Origin: Alistipes sp.
GTDB lineage: Bacteria; Bacteroidota; Bacteroidia; Bacteroidales; Rikenellaceae
DNA: 15,833 nt
Assembly (NCBI GenBank): GCA_028691095.1
Contig: JAQUZZ010000005.1
Coordinates: 1-15,833, forward strand
Direction: 5' to 3'
Shown here: positions 9,801 through 15,833 of the stretch, piece by piece
Layout of the letters: each line of letters starts with the position of its first letter
Position numbering within the stretch: the first letter of the stretch is position 1
Made by a program: the position numbers and the translations under genes
Notes under the pieces: model-generated
Seen by the model: only the letters and a program-made list of their open reading frames with translations
Told to the model about the DNA's origin: nothing
The model's database searches: none

Positions 9801-10677
9801 TGCTTTTCGCACCCGATTCGATAATATCTTCGATATGACTCTCCTCCAAAACGGTCTCACGGTCGATGATGATTTCGTTTCGTTCGATGGAGACCACCTC
9901 TCCGGTGTCCTCATCCACGAAATCCTCGACCCACGTCTTCAGAACACGAGCAGCCAATCGTTTGCCAACCATCTTCTTCAGGTTGGACTTGGTCACCTTG
10001 ACATCTTCTGCCAGGTTAAATATCTCTAAAATCTGACGGTCGCTCTCGAAGCCAATTGCTCGCAGCAGCGTGGTCACCGGCAATTTTTTCTTACGGTCGA
10101 TATAGGCGTACATCACATTGTTGATGTCCGTCGCAAACTCGATCCACGAACCCTTGAAGGGAATAATACGTGCCGAGTAGAGTTTGGTTCCGTTGGTGTG
10201 AGTGCTCTGACCAAAGAACACACCCGGAGAGCGGTGCAACTGTGAAACGATCACACGTTCCGCACCGTTAATGATAAACGTACCGCGCTGGGTCATGTAC
10301 GGGATCGTCCCAAAGTACACATCCTGAATCACGGTATCAAAATCTTCATGTTCGGGATCGGTACAATACAACTTCAGCTTTGCCTTGAGGGGCACGCTGT
10401 AAGTCAAACCGCGTTCGAGGCACTCTTCCTGACTGTAACGAGGAGGATCAACGTAATAATCAATGAATTCGAGCACAAAATTATTACGCGTATCTGTGAT
10501 CGGGAAGTTCTCCATGAACACCTTGTACAGCCCCTCATTCTTGCGGTTTTCGGCTGTGGTATCTAATTGGAAAAAGTCTTGAAAGGATTTGAGCTGCACT
10601 TCCAACAAATCGGGATAGTGCATTCTGTTTTTTACGGAAGAAAAGCTAATGCGCTTATTATCTGTGTTTGAAGACAT
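6859..10677 (-). CDS. rpoB: DNA-directed RNA polymerase subunit beta
   Basis: A 1272-residue beta subunit if the ATG at 10677 is used. A TTG nine bases upstream (10686) would add three residues, but ATG and the start MSSNTDNKR fit relatives better. The rifampicin-binding cluster is at residues 471-496 ([20 protein letters not shown] and following). The Asp, His and Ser corresponding to E. coli 516, 526 and 531 are present (477, 487, 492), so no classical resistance substitution is visible there. Also visible are [16 protein letters not shown], the conserved lysine region [17 protein letters not shown], and the C-terminal [20 protein letters not shown]. The gene lies 278 bases downstream of rplL, across two terminator-like hairpins, and directly precedes rpoC. 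No strong separate promoter was found in the gap. Confidence 0.98.
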   Translation of the reverse strand: MSSNTDNKRISFSSVKNRMHYPDLLEVQLKSFQDFFQLDTTAENRKNEGLYKVFMENFPITDTRNNFVLEFIDYYVDPPRYSQEECLERGLTYSVPLKAKLKLYCTDPEHEDFDTVIQDVYFGTIPYMTQRGTFIINGAERVIVSQLHRSPGVFFGQSTHTNGTKLYSARIIPFKGSWIEFATDINNVMYAYIDRKKKLPVTTLLRAIGFESDRQILEIFNLAEDVKVTKSNLKKMVGKRLAARVLKTWVEDFVDEDTGEVVSIERNEIIIDRETVLEESHIEDIIESGAKSILVHKDAQGSTDFSIVYNTLQKDPCNSEKEAVVYIYRQLRNSEPPDEATARDVIEKLFFSDKRYDLGNVGRFRINKKLNLDTPSEVRVLTREDIIAIIRYLILLINSQTDVDDIDHLSNRRVRTVGEQLANQFSVGFVRMARTIRERMNVRDNEVFTPVDLINAKTLSSVINSFFGTNQLSQFMDQTNPLAEMTHKRRLSALGPGGLSRERAGFEVRDVHYTHYGRLCPIETPEGPNIGLISSLCVYAKISDMGFIETPYRKVTEGKVDLSKEGISYFSAEEEDDMTIAQANAPLDNEGRFLNPDKIKARDNGDFPVVTANEVQLMDVSPNQISSIAASLIPFLEHDDANRALMGSNMMRQAVPLVVPEAPIVGTGLENDMIGDSRIQVVAEKEGDVVFADAQQIQVKYDRTEDEKIVSFDPEVTTYRLPRYRKTNQSTSMTLKPLVHKGDHVVKGQILTEGYSTQNGELALGRNLKVAFMPWKGYNFEDAIVISERAIREDLFTSVHVDEYIMEVRDTKRGVEELTSDIPNVSEDATKDLDENGIIRIGANVHPGDILIGKITPKGESDPSPEEKLLRAIFGDKAGDVKDASLKAQPSLHGVVIDKRLFSRANKDPKKGKASEKAQLEKMEIDFNQKAEELKQRLLEKLWILLKDKTTSGIHDYFGVELIPGGTRFSQKMLSELDYLNLGTDHWTGDDHLDHLIEQTINNYTLKYKELDASLKREKYNLTNGDELPTGIIQLAKVYIAKKRKLRVGDKMAGRHGNKGIVAKIVRDEDMPFLEDGTIVDIVLNPLGVPSRMNLGQIYETVLGWAGRELGLKFATPIFDGASLEQINDYTAKAGVPRSGRTYLSDGGTGERFDQPATVGVIYMLKLGHMVDDKMHARSIGPYSLITQQPLGGKAQFGGQRFGEMEVWALEAFGAANILQEILTIKSDDVMGRAKAYEAIVKGDNMPQAGIPESLNVLLHELRGLAISVKLD

Positions 10678-10845
10678 TGTATCCAATAATTAAAGTTGAA
10701 TAAGAACTGAGTTGAAATGCAGCCTTGCTTTTCAGAGCACTCAATTGCAGCATCCGTAGCGACAGTTCGAGCGATTGTATGGTAGGCAAGCCTTACTTCA
10801 AGAACCGAACTCGACCTGTGTACACAACCGTCTTACACGCAAAAA

Positions 10846-10871
10846 CATAATCGTTCAGGGGAACGATTATG
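10846..10871 (-). terminator. Terminator-like hairpin in the rplL-rpoB gap (second in transcription order)
   Basis: Arms of 11 perfect pairs, CATAATCGTTC (10846-10856) and GAACGATTATG (10861-10871), enclose a 4-base loop. On the minus strand the stem is followed at once by TTTTTGCG. It cannot terminate fully if rpoBC depend on upstream promoters, so a partial attenuator is the likely role. Confidence 0.65.
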
Positions 10872-10897
10872 GAGCTTGCTTATGTTAAATGAGAAAA

Positions 10898-10929
10898 GGT
10901 ATAGAGTCTATTTCCATAGACTCTACACC
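10898..10929 (-). terminator. Terminator-like hairpin in the rplL-rpoB gap (first in transcription order)
   Basis: On the minus strand, arms GGTGTAGAGTCTA and TAGACTCTATACC form a 13-pair stem with one G-U wobble and a 6-base loop, followed by TTTTCTC. It starts 26 bases after the rplL stop. It forms a tandem pair with the hairpin at 10846-10871 and probably reduces read-through into rpoBC. Confidence 0.65.
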
Positions 10930-10955
10930 CGTATGACCTGAACAATAAGCAATTA

Positions 10956-11330
10956 CTACTTAACTTCAACTTCAGCACCAGCCTCCTCCAGCTGAGATTT
11001 GATCTGTTCTGCTTCTTCTTTGGAAACGCCTTCTTTCACTGCTTTGGGAGCACCATCTACAAGATCCTTAGCCTCTTTCAGACCCAGACCTGTAATATCC
11101 TTCACAGCTTTTACAACCTGCAATTTTGCCTGACCTGCATTGGCAAGAATTACGTCAAACGACGTTTTCTCAGCAGCGGCAGCAGCGCCGTCAGCGGGAG
11201 CAGCAGCAACAGCAACAGCAGCAGCAGCGGGCTCAATTCCGTATTCCTCTTTCAGAACATTGGCAAGTTCGTTTACTTCCTTAACTGTCAAGTTAACCAA
11301 CTCCTCAGCTAATTTTTTGATATCGGCCAT
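10956..11330 (-). CDS. rplL: 50S ribosomal protein L7/L12
   Basis: A 124-residue protein of the expected size. The N-terminal dimerisation helices (about 1-32) bind L10, an Ala-rich flexible hinge follows (about 33-54), and the C-terminal domain (55-124) carries the factor-binding helix region [20 protein letters not shown] that contacts EF-Tu and EF-G. It follows rplJ after 115 bases and precedes the tandem hairpins before rpoB. L7/L12 is needed in several copies per ribosome, which fits a drop in transcription after this gene. Confidence 0.98.
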   Translation of the reverse strand: MADIKKLAEELVNLTVKEVNELANVLKEEYGIEPAAAAVAVAAAPADGAAAAAEKTSFDVILANAGQAKLQVVKAVKDITGLGLKEAKDLVDGAPKAVKEGVSKEEAEQIKSQLEEAGAEVEVK

Positions 11331-11445
11331 CGTAATATAAAATTTTTAAAATGTTTGACAAGTGTGTTGTGTGGTTAAATGAATTTGGAGAACTCAAGAT
11401 GGTGGGGTTCAGAGCCTCTTGGTGAGACTTTCGCCCTTTCAATCT

Positions 11446-11970
11446 TTATTGAGCGCGCTCCTCCAGGGCTTTAACCAACCCTGCAACTTTGTGTCCAGCA
11501 GAACCCTGCAATGCAGAGATTACGTTCTTCGCCGGCGACTGCAACAGTGCGATAATATCGCCGATCAGCTCCTCACGCGACTTGATGTTCACTAAGGTCT
11601 CGACCGCTTCGTCTCCCATATAAACGCAATCTTCTACGCACGCACCTTTCAGCACGGGTTTGGGATTGGTTTTACGGAACTCTTTGATCAATACCGCAGG
11701 ATTCTTAGCCACGTGGGCAAACATGATAGCGGTCTCCCCTTTCAGGGCAGGTTTTAACTCCTCTTGGACCTTCTCAACTTGCTCCAGCGCTTTGATGAAC
11801 AACGTATTCTTAACTACGATCAACTTCACATCCTTCTCGAAACAAACCTTACGCAATGCTGCGGTTTGCTCCGCATTCAACTCCGAAGTGTCGGTGATAT
11901 AGTAATGAGGATATTCGTTGAGTTTCTCGGCCAGACTGTTGATGATTACTTTTTTCTCTTCCCTATTCAT
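11446..11970 (-). CDS. rplJ: 50S ribosomal protein L10
   Basis: A 174-residue L10, the base of the L7/L12 stalk. The N-terminal rRNA-binding domain includes ADTSELNAEQ-like text (ITDTSELNAEQTAALRKVCF), VVKNTLFIKAL and GETAIMFAH. The C-terminal helix that binds L7/L12 dimers ends in HKVAGLVKALEERAQ. Only 11 bases separate it from rplA, which leaves no room for a full intergenic L10-binding leader of the enterobacterial type. If autoregulation exists, its site must overlap rplA or lie elsewhere. Confidence 0.97.
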   Translation of the reverse strand: MNREEKKVIINSLAEKLNEYPHYYITDTSELNAEQTAALRKVCFEKDVKLIVVKNTLFIKALEQVEKVQEELKPALKGETAIMFAHVAKNPAVLIKEFRKTNPKPVLKGACVEDCVYMGDEAVETLVNIKSREELIGDIIALLQSPAKNVISALQGSAGHKVAGLVKALEERAQ

Positions 11971-11981
11971 CGTCTTTCGAA

Positions 11982-12680
11982 TTATTTAGTTTCAATCGAT
12001 TTGGGATCTATCTGTAAACCGGGGCTCATCGTAGTAGAGAGAAACACACTCTGCACGTAGGTACCTTTTGCCGTCGCGGGTTTGAGTTTCTGAATCATAT
12101 TCAGGAACTCGCGAGCGTTATCGACAATCTGTTCCGCAGAGAACGCAATCTTGCCAACCGAAGAGTGAATGATTCCGAATTTATCGACTTTGAAATCGAT
12201 TTTACCGGCTTTCACCTCTTGGACAGCCTTTCCGACCTCCATCGTTACAGTACCTGTTTTGGGGTTAGGCATCAAGCCACGGGGACCCAAAATACGTCCC
12301 AAGGCTCCCACCTTTGCCATTACGTTGGGAGTAGTGATGATTACGTCCACATCGGTCCAACCGCTTTTGATTTTATCGATGTATTCGTCCAGACCCACAA
12401 AATCAGCACCTGCCTCTTTGGCCTCGTTCTCCTTATCGGGAGAGCACAATACCAATACACGAACCGATTTTCCTGTTCCGTGAGGGAGCGTAACCACGCC
12501 ACGAACCATCTGGTTGGACTTACGAGGGTCCACACCCAGACGAACGTCCACATCCACGGAGGCATCGAATTTCGTAAAGGTAATCTCCTTTAGAAGAGCT
12601 GCCGCCTCGCTGAGTTTGTACGCTTTGTGGGGTTCAATCTTAGCAAGAACTAATTTTCTATTTTTGGTCAGCTTACTCAT
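11982..12680 (-). CDS. rplA: 50S ribosomal protein L1
   Basis: A 232-residue L1 of normal length. It binds 23S rRNA at the mobile L1 stalk near the E site and is a translational repressor of its own operon in several bacteria. The signature [20 protein letters not shown] is at 127-146, and the N-terminal part carries [17 protein letters not shown]. It is spaced 19 bases from rplK and 11 bases from rplJ, so it is part of one transcript. The start ATG has no evident Shine-Dalgarno site, as is common in this phylum. Confidence 0.98.
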   Translation of the reverse strand: MSKLTKNRKLVLAKIEPHKAYKLSEAAALLKEITFTKFDASVDVDVRLGVDPRKSNQMVRGVVTLPHGTGKSVRVLVLCSPDKENEAKEAGADFVGLDEYIDKIKSGWTDVDVIITTPNVMAKVGALGRILGPRGLMPNPKTGTVTMEVGKAVQEVKAGKIDFKVDKFGIIHSSVGKIAFSAEQIVDNAREFLNMIQKLKPATAKGTYVQSVFLSTTMSPGLQIDPKSIETK

Positions 12681-12699
12681 TTCAGTAATTTTTACTCAA

Positions 12700-13140
12700 T
12701 TACAAATTAGGAAATTCCCCTACGACATCAATACCCATGCTGCGTGCGGTACCGGCGACCATCCGCATAGCGGACTCCAGCGTAAAGCAGTTCATATCCG
12801 GCATCTTGTCCTGAGCGATCTCTTTGACCTGATCCCATGACACTTTTGCCACCTTTGTACGGTTAGGTTCAGCCGAACCTGATTGGATTTTCGCTGCTTC
12901 CTTGAGCTGTACGGCTACCGGCGGCTGCTTAATGATGAAGTCGAAAGACTTATCGCCATAAACGGTGATAATGACAGGAAGTACCTTCCCAGCTTTGTCC
13001 TGGGTCCTCGCGTTGAACTGCTTACAGAAATCCATAATGTTCACTCCCTTCGAACCCAGAGCGGGTCCTACGGGAGGCGAGGGATTTGCGGCATCACCCT
13101 TGATCTGCAGTTTAATTAATGCAGCAACCTCTTTTGCCAT
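12700..13140 (-). CDS. rplK: 50S ribosomal protein L11
   Basis: A 146-residue L11 that binds the GTPase-associated region of 23S rRNA. The N-terminal proline-rich switch [20 protein letters not shown] is at 21-40. The C-terminal rRNA-binding domain ends in [18 protein letters not shown]. It sits 15 bases after nusG, and an AAGGAAA lies a few bases before the ATG. It is complete and unremarkable. Confidence 0.98.
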   Translation of the reverse strand: MAKEVAALIKLQIKGDAANPSPPVGPALGSKGVNIMDFCKQFNARTQDKAGKVLPVIITVYGDKSFDFIIKQPPVAVQLKEAAKIQSGSAEPNRTKVAKVSWDQVKEIAQDKMPDMNCFTLESAMRMVAGTARSMGIDVVGEFPNL

Positions 13141-13155
13141 AATTTTCCTTGTTAA

Positions 13156-13713
13156 TTATTCTTTTTCCACTTGCATAAAGCTTAACTCCATAGGAGTCTT
13201 GCGTCCGAATATCTTCACAGAGACGGTGAGTTTCTTTCGTTCATTGTCCACCGCTTCAATCGTACCCGAAAAGCTTGAGAAGGGGCCATCGGTGACTTTG
13301 ACGGTTTCGCCAATTACAAAAGGAACTTCGTTCTCCTCCTCACTTTCGCTTAGTTCGTCGACACGGCCTAAAATCCGGCTCACTTCTTGGGGGCGCAGAG
13401 GGGTTGCCTCCATCGTCGAAGCCTTCGTGTCTCCGAGGAAGCCTAAGACGTTCGGAGTATTGCGAAGCATAAACGGAATCTCGCCTACCAAAGCTGCTTC
13501 AACCAATACATAGCCCGGATAAGAGACCCTTTCCCGACTCACTTTTTTCCCGTTTTTGATCTGATAGACCTTTTCGGTAGGAATCAGGACTTGGGAGATA
13601 TAGTCTTGAAGGTGAGAGTTCTGTACCTCGGTTTCGATGTACTCCTTCACCTTTTTCTCTTTACCTCCGATGGCACGCACAACGTACCATTGTTTTTGAT
13701 CTTTCTCGCTCAT
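13156..13713 (-). CDS. nusG: Transcription termination/antitermination factor NusG
   Basis: A 185-residue protein with the NGN domain first (KQWYVVRAIGGKEKKVKEYI, then YPGYVLVEA) and a C-terminal KOW domain (about 135-182, GETVKVTDGPFSSFSGTIEA). NusG binds RNA polymerase to suppress pausing and couples it to Rho or to ribosomal protein S10. An acidic linker (LSESEEENE) joins the domains. A clear AAGGAG lies eight bases before the ATG, which supports this start and is unusual among the genes here. It follows secE by 27 bases, the usual secE-nusG-rplK order. Confidence 0.97.
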   Translation of the reverse strand: MSEKDQKQWYVVRAIGGKEKKVKEYIETEVQNSHLQDYISQVLIPTEKVYQIKNGKKVSRERVSYPGYVLVEAALVGEIPFMLRNTPNVLGFLGDTKASTMEATPLRPQEVSRILGRVDELSESEEENEVPFVIGETVKVTDGPFSSFSGTIEAVDNERKKLTVSVKIFGRKTPMELSFMQVEKE

Positions 13714-13740
13714 CTTTATTGCTCCTTAACTGATTAAGAA

Positions 13741-13932
13741 TTAATAAAGAATACTATATATGGCCTTCATCACGTTCTCGAAGGCCAAGTCCATCACGAG
13801 CACCACCACAGCAATAATTAGGGAAGCAACCATAACTAATACTGCTGAGTTGGATAATTGACTCCATGACGGCCATGTCACTTTCTGAACAAGCTCGGCG
13901 TAGGCGTTTTTAACGTAATTAATAAACCTCAT
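13741..13932 (-). CDS. secE: Preprotein translocase subunit SecE
   Basis: A 63-residue single-span SecE, the short form typical of this phylum. The amphipathic N-terminal helix with the SecE signature (ELVQKVTWPSWSQLSNSAVLV) is followed by one transmembrane segment at about residues 29-48. It clamps SecY in the inner membrane. The gene begins 20 bases after tRNA-Trp, so both are probably on one precursor transcript, and it precedes nusG. Confidence 0.95.
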   Translation of the reverse strand: MRFINYVKNAYAELVQKVTWPSWSQLSNSAVLVMVASLIIAVVVLVMDLAFENVMKAIYSILY

Positions 13933-13952
13933 GGTATAAATCGTTTTTTATG

Positions 13953-14023
13953 CACGAGTGGAGAGATTCGAACTCCCATCAACGGTTTTGGAGACCGCTA
14001 TTCTACCCTTGAACTACACTCGT
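13953..14023 (-). tRNA. trnW: tRNA-Trp (anticodon CCA)
   Basis: Acceptor arms ACGAGTG and CACTCGT pair perfectly. The anticodon loop CTCCAAA gives CCA, and the T-arm reads GGGAG-TTCGAAT-CTCTC with one wobble. It is 71 bases long with discriminator G. CCA is not encoded; the next bases are CA then T. It lies between tuf and secE, the usual place in Bacteroidota. Confidence 0.97.
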
Positions 14024-14027
14024 AGAA

Positions 14028-14050
14028 GGGACAGTGAACAGCACTGTCCC
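14028..14050 (-). promoter_or_regulatory. Hairpin between tuf and tRNA-Trp (possible processing or attenuation site)
   Basis: Perfect 9-bp arms GGGACAGTG and CACTGTCCC enclose a 5-base loop. It lies 16 bases after the tuf stop and ends four bases before the tRNA-Trp 5' end. It has no T-run, so simple termination is unlikely. An RNA-processing or 3'-end-protecting role for the tuf mRNA is plausible. Confidence 0.6.
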
Positions 14051-14066
14051 GAATCTATATCGAAAA

Positions 14067-15257
14067 TTATTCTACGATCTTGGTGATCTGACCAGCACCT
14101 ACGGTACGGCCACCCTCACGGATTGCAAAACGCAGACCGAGGTTCAATGCTACGGGGTAGATCAAGGTAACGGTAACCGTTACGTTATCACCCGGCATTA
14201 CCATATCTACGCCTTCCGGAAGCTCAACCTCACCGGTTACGTCCAAGGTACGCAAGTAGAACTGCGGACGATATTTGTGATGGAACGGCGTGTGACGGCC
14301 ACCCTCTTCTTTCTTCAAGATGTAGACCTCAGCCTCGAACTTGGTATGCGGAGTAATCGAACCCGGTTTTGCAACGACCATACCACGTTTCACGTCTTTC
14401 TTATCGATACCACGCATCAACAGACCTACGTTATCGCCAGCCTCACCGCTATCAAGCAGTTTACGGAACATCTCGACACCCGTACAAGTCGAAGTCATGG
14501 ATTTGTCCTCTTGCAGACCGATGATCTCTACGGGATCGCCCACTTTGATCACACCGGTTTCTACACGACCCGTCAATACGGTTCCACGACCAGTGATTGA
14601 GAAGACGTCCTCAACAGGCATCAAGAAGGGTTTCTCGTTGTCACGCGGAGGCAGCGGAATGTAAGTATCCACAGCATCCATCAACTCCATAACCTTATCT
14701 TCCCATTTGGCCTCACCATTGAGGGCACCCAAGGCAGAACCACGGATGATCGGGGCGTTGTCGCCGTCGAAGTCGTATTTGTTCAACAGGTCACGAACCT
14801 CCAACTCAACCAAGTCGAGCATCTCGGGGTCGTCCACCATGTCGCATTTGTTCAAGAAAACAACGATCTTCGGTACGTTCACCTGACGAGCCAACAGCAC
14901 GTGCTCGTTGGTCTGAGGCATAGGACCGTCGGTTGCAGCTACAACCAAGATTGCACCGTCCATCTGAGCGGCACCCGTAACCATGTTCTTCACATAGTCG
15001 GCGTGACCCGGACAGTCCACGTGTGCATAGTGACGATTTGCCGTCTGATACTCTACGTGAGAGGTATTAATGGTGATACCACGCTCTTTCTCCTCCGGTG
15101 CATTGTCGATAGAGTCGAACGAACGCAACTCAGAGAGACCTTTCTTTGCAAGTACGGTAGTAATTGCAGCGGTAAGGGTAGTTTTACCGTGGTCAACGTG
15201 TCCAATCGTACCGATGTTCACATGCGGCTTGGACCGGTCAAATTTTTCTTTTGCCAT
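14067..15257 (-). CDS. tuf: Translation elongation factor Tu
   Basis: A complete 396-residue EF-Tu that carries aminoacyl-tRNA to the ribosome as a GTP complex. The P-loop GHVDHGKT is at 19-26, the effector region [12 protein letters not shown] at about 59-70, DCPGHADYV at 81-89 with the catalytic-type His85, and NKCD at 136-139. Domains 2 and 3 follow ([28 protein letters not shown]) to the normal end QITKIVE. It lies between tRNA-Gly (64 bases upstream) and tRNA-Trp. No fusion or truncation is seen. Confidence 0.99.
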   Translation of the reverse strand: MAKEKFDRSKPHVNIGTIGHVDHGKTTLTAAITTVLAKKGLSELRSFDSIDNAPEEKERGITINTSHVEYQTANRHYAHVDCPGHADYVKNMVTGAAQMDGAILVVAATDGPMPQTNEHVLLARQVNVPKIVVFLNKCDMVDDPEMLDLVELEVRDLLNKYDFDGDNAPIIRGSALGALNGEAKWEDKVMELMDAVDTYIPLPPRDNEKPFLMPVEDVFSITGRGTVLTGRVETGVIKVGDPVEIIGLQEDKSMTSTCTGVEMFRKLLDSGEAGDNVGLLMRGIDKKDVKRGMVVAKPGSITPHTKFEAEVYILKKEEGGRHTPFHHKYRPQFYLRTLDVTGEVELPEGVDMVMPGDNVTVTVTLIYPVALNLGLRFAIREGGRTVGAGQITKIVE

Positions 15258-15321
15258 AGCTGTATCTATTTTTAGGAATAATTGTTTCCTTTTGTTACGT
15301 AAATTTCAACACTTCACAACG

Positions 15322-15394
15322 AGCGGAAGACGAGACTCGAACCCGCGACCCTTAGCTTGGAAGGCTAATGCTCTACCAACTGAGCTACTTCCGC
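15322..15394 (-). tRNA. trnG: tRNA-Gly (anticodon TCC)
   Basis: Acceptor arms GCGGAAG and CTTCCGC pair perfectly. The anticodon stem TTAGC/GCTAA holds the loop CTTCCAA, giving TCC. The T-loop is GGTTCGAGTC. It is 73 bases long with no encoded CCA. It is third in the tRNA trio before tuf. Confidence 0.97.
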
Positions 15395-15454
15395 AAACCT
15401 TTATTTCCTTCCTCTCTCGCCACGTCCCATGATCCAGCAAACGCAGGAGAGTTG

Positions 15455-15537
15455 TGGGCGGAGATGGATTCGAACCACCGAAGTCGAAAGACAGCAGATT
15501 TACAGTCTGCCCCATTTGGCCACTCTGGTATCCGCCC
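15455..15537 (-). tRNA. trnY: tRNA-Tyr (anticodon GTA)
   Basis: A class II tRNA of 83 bases with a long variable arm. Acceptor arms GGGCGGA and TCCGCCC pair, and the anticodon stem GCAGA/TCTGC holds the loop CTGTAAA, giving GTA. The discriminator is A and CCA is not encoded. Confidence 0.97.
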
Positions 15538-15570
15538 AATATAAAAAAAAGAACACACTCTACCTTTTCG

Positions 15571-15644
15571 AGCCGATGGAGGGATTCGAACCCCCGACCA
15601 GCTGATTACAAATCAGCTGCTCTGGCCAACTGAGCTACATCGGC
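15571..15644 (-). tRNA. trnT: tRNA-Thr (anticodon TGT)
   Basis: It is 74 bases long. Acceptor arms GCCGATG and CATCGGC pair. The anticodon stem GCTGA/TCAGC holds the loop TTTGTAA, giving TGT. The T-arm is GGGGG-TTCGAAT-CCCTC. CCA is not encoded. It is the first gene of the cluster, about 20 bases downstream of the proximal promoter's start site. Confidence 0.97.
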
Positions 15645-15669
15645 AAAATAATCGCGCTTTTAGGGATGA

Positions 15670-15700
15670 CAAAAGTACGAATAATTTCTTAATGCACAAA
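15670..15700 (-). promoter_or_regulatory. Proximal Bacteroidota promoter of the tRNA-tuf-ribosomal cluster
   Basis: On the minus strand TTTG (15700-15697), a 19-base spacer and TACTTTTG (15677-15670) match the TTTG-N19-TAnnTTTG consensus completely. The start site would be near 15663, about 20 bases before tRNA-Thr. This is the best promoter match in the window. Confidence 0.8.
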
Positions 15701-15785
15701 CATTACGCTCTAAAAAATTCAACATGCCGTCAAATTCGTCGGTCAGGGAGCGACCTCACAAGAATCTCTGCGCACAAAATCGGGA

Positions 15786-15816
15786 CAAAGGTAGGATTGT
15801 TTTTTGAAATAATAAA
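15786..15816 (-). promoter_or_regulatory. Distal Bacteroidota promoter of the tRNA-tuf-ribosomal cluster
   Basis: On the minus strand TTTA (15816-15813), a 19-base spacer and TACCTTTG (15793-15786) match the consensus at all positions but the last of the -33 element. It would give a leader about 110 bases longer than the proximal promoter, if the gene it drives is tRNA-Thr. The rest of 15645-15833 shows no gene. Confidence 0.6.
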
Positions 15817-15833
15817 ATTTTTCATCCCCGAAC

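Noticed and set aside
11175..11230. CAG/GCA-rich stretch resembling a microsatellite
   Set aside because: It encodes the Ala-rich flexible hinge of L7/L12, which explains the repetitiveness.
11140..11340. Ala-rich plus-strand frame opposite rplL
   Set aside because: The poly-Ala character is the mirror of the GCn-rich hinge of L7/L12; no independent support.

Overview
The window looks like a chromosomal segment of a Bacteroidales bacterium (phylum Bacteroidota). The basis is the gene order tRNA-Thr, tRNA-Tyr, tRNA-Gly, tuf, tRNA-Trp, secE, nusG, rplK, rplA, rplJ, rplL, rpoB, rpoC, the Bacteroidota-type sequences and lengths of RpoB and RpoC, mostly absent Shine-Dalgarno sites, and promoters of the Bacteroidota form TTTG-N19-TAnnTTTG. 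Base composition appears close to balanced. I cannot name the genus; Rikenellaceae or Porphyromonadaceae-like relatives are only guesses.

Region 1 (1-2486) is the accessory end. It holds the C-terminal half of a TolC-type outer-membrane efflux protein (+), a 406-bp gap, a small secreted PepSY-like protein (+), a convergent terminator, and a stand-alone prolyl-tRNA editing protein of the YbaK/ProX family (-). The last two genes each have, between a candidate promoter and the start codon, one copy of the same 78-bp intergenic repeat (1000-1077 and 2282-2359, 64 of 78 bases identical). The copies lie in opposite orientations because the genes converge. The repeat contains a short palindrome, a hairpin kept by a wobble pair, and a short conserved reading frame. 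It is the most interesting unexplained signal in the window.

Region 2 (2388-15833), all on the minus strand, is the transcription/translation super-cluster. Two tandem Bacteroidota promoters stand upstream of tRNA-Thr. Transcription then runs through three tRNAs, EF-Tu, tRNA-Trp, SecE (translocase), NusG (elongation factor), ribosomal proteins L11, L1, L10 and L7/L12, and the beta and beta' subunits of RNA polymerase, ending at a strong terminator after rpoC. Two tandem terminator-like hairpins separate rplL from rpoB and probably reduce polymerase expression relative to the ribosomal proteins. A further hairpin sits just upstream of tRNA-Trp.

The large cluster is ordinary housekeeping DNA with intact genes. 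No mobile element, CRISPR array, prophage or new multi-gene system was found. The novelty is confined to intergenic elements.
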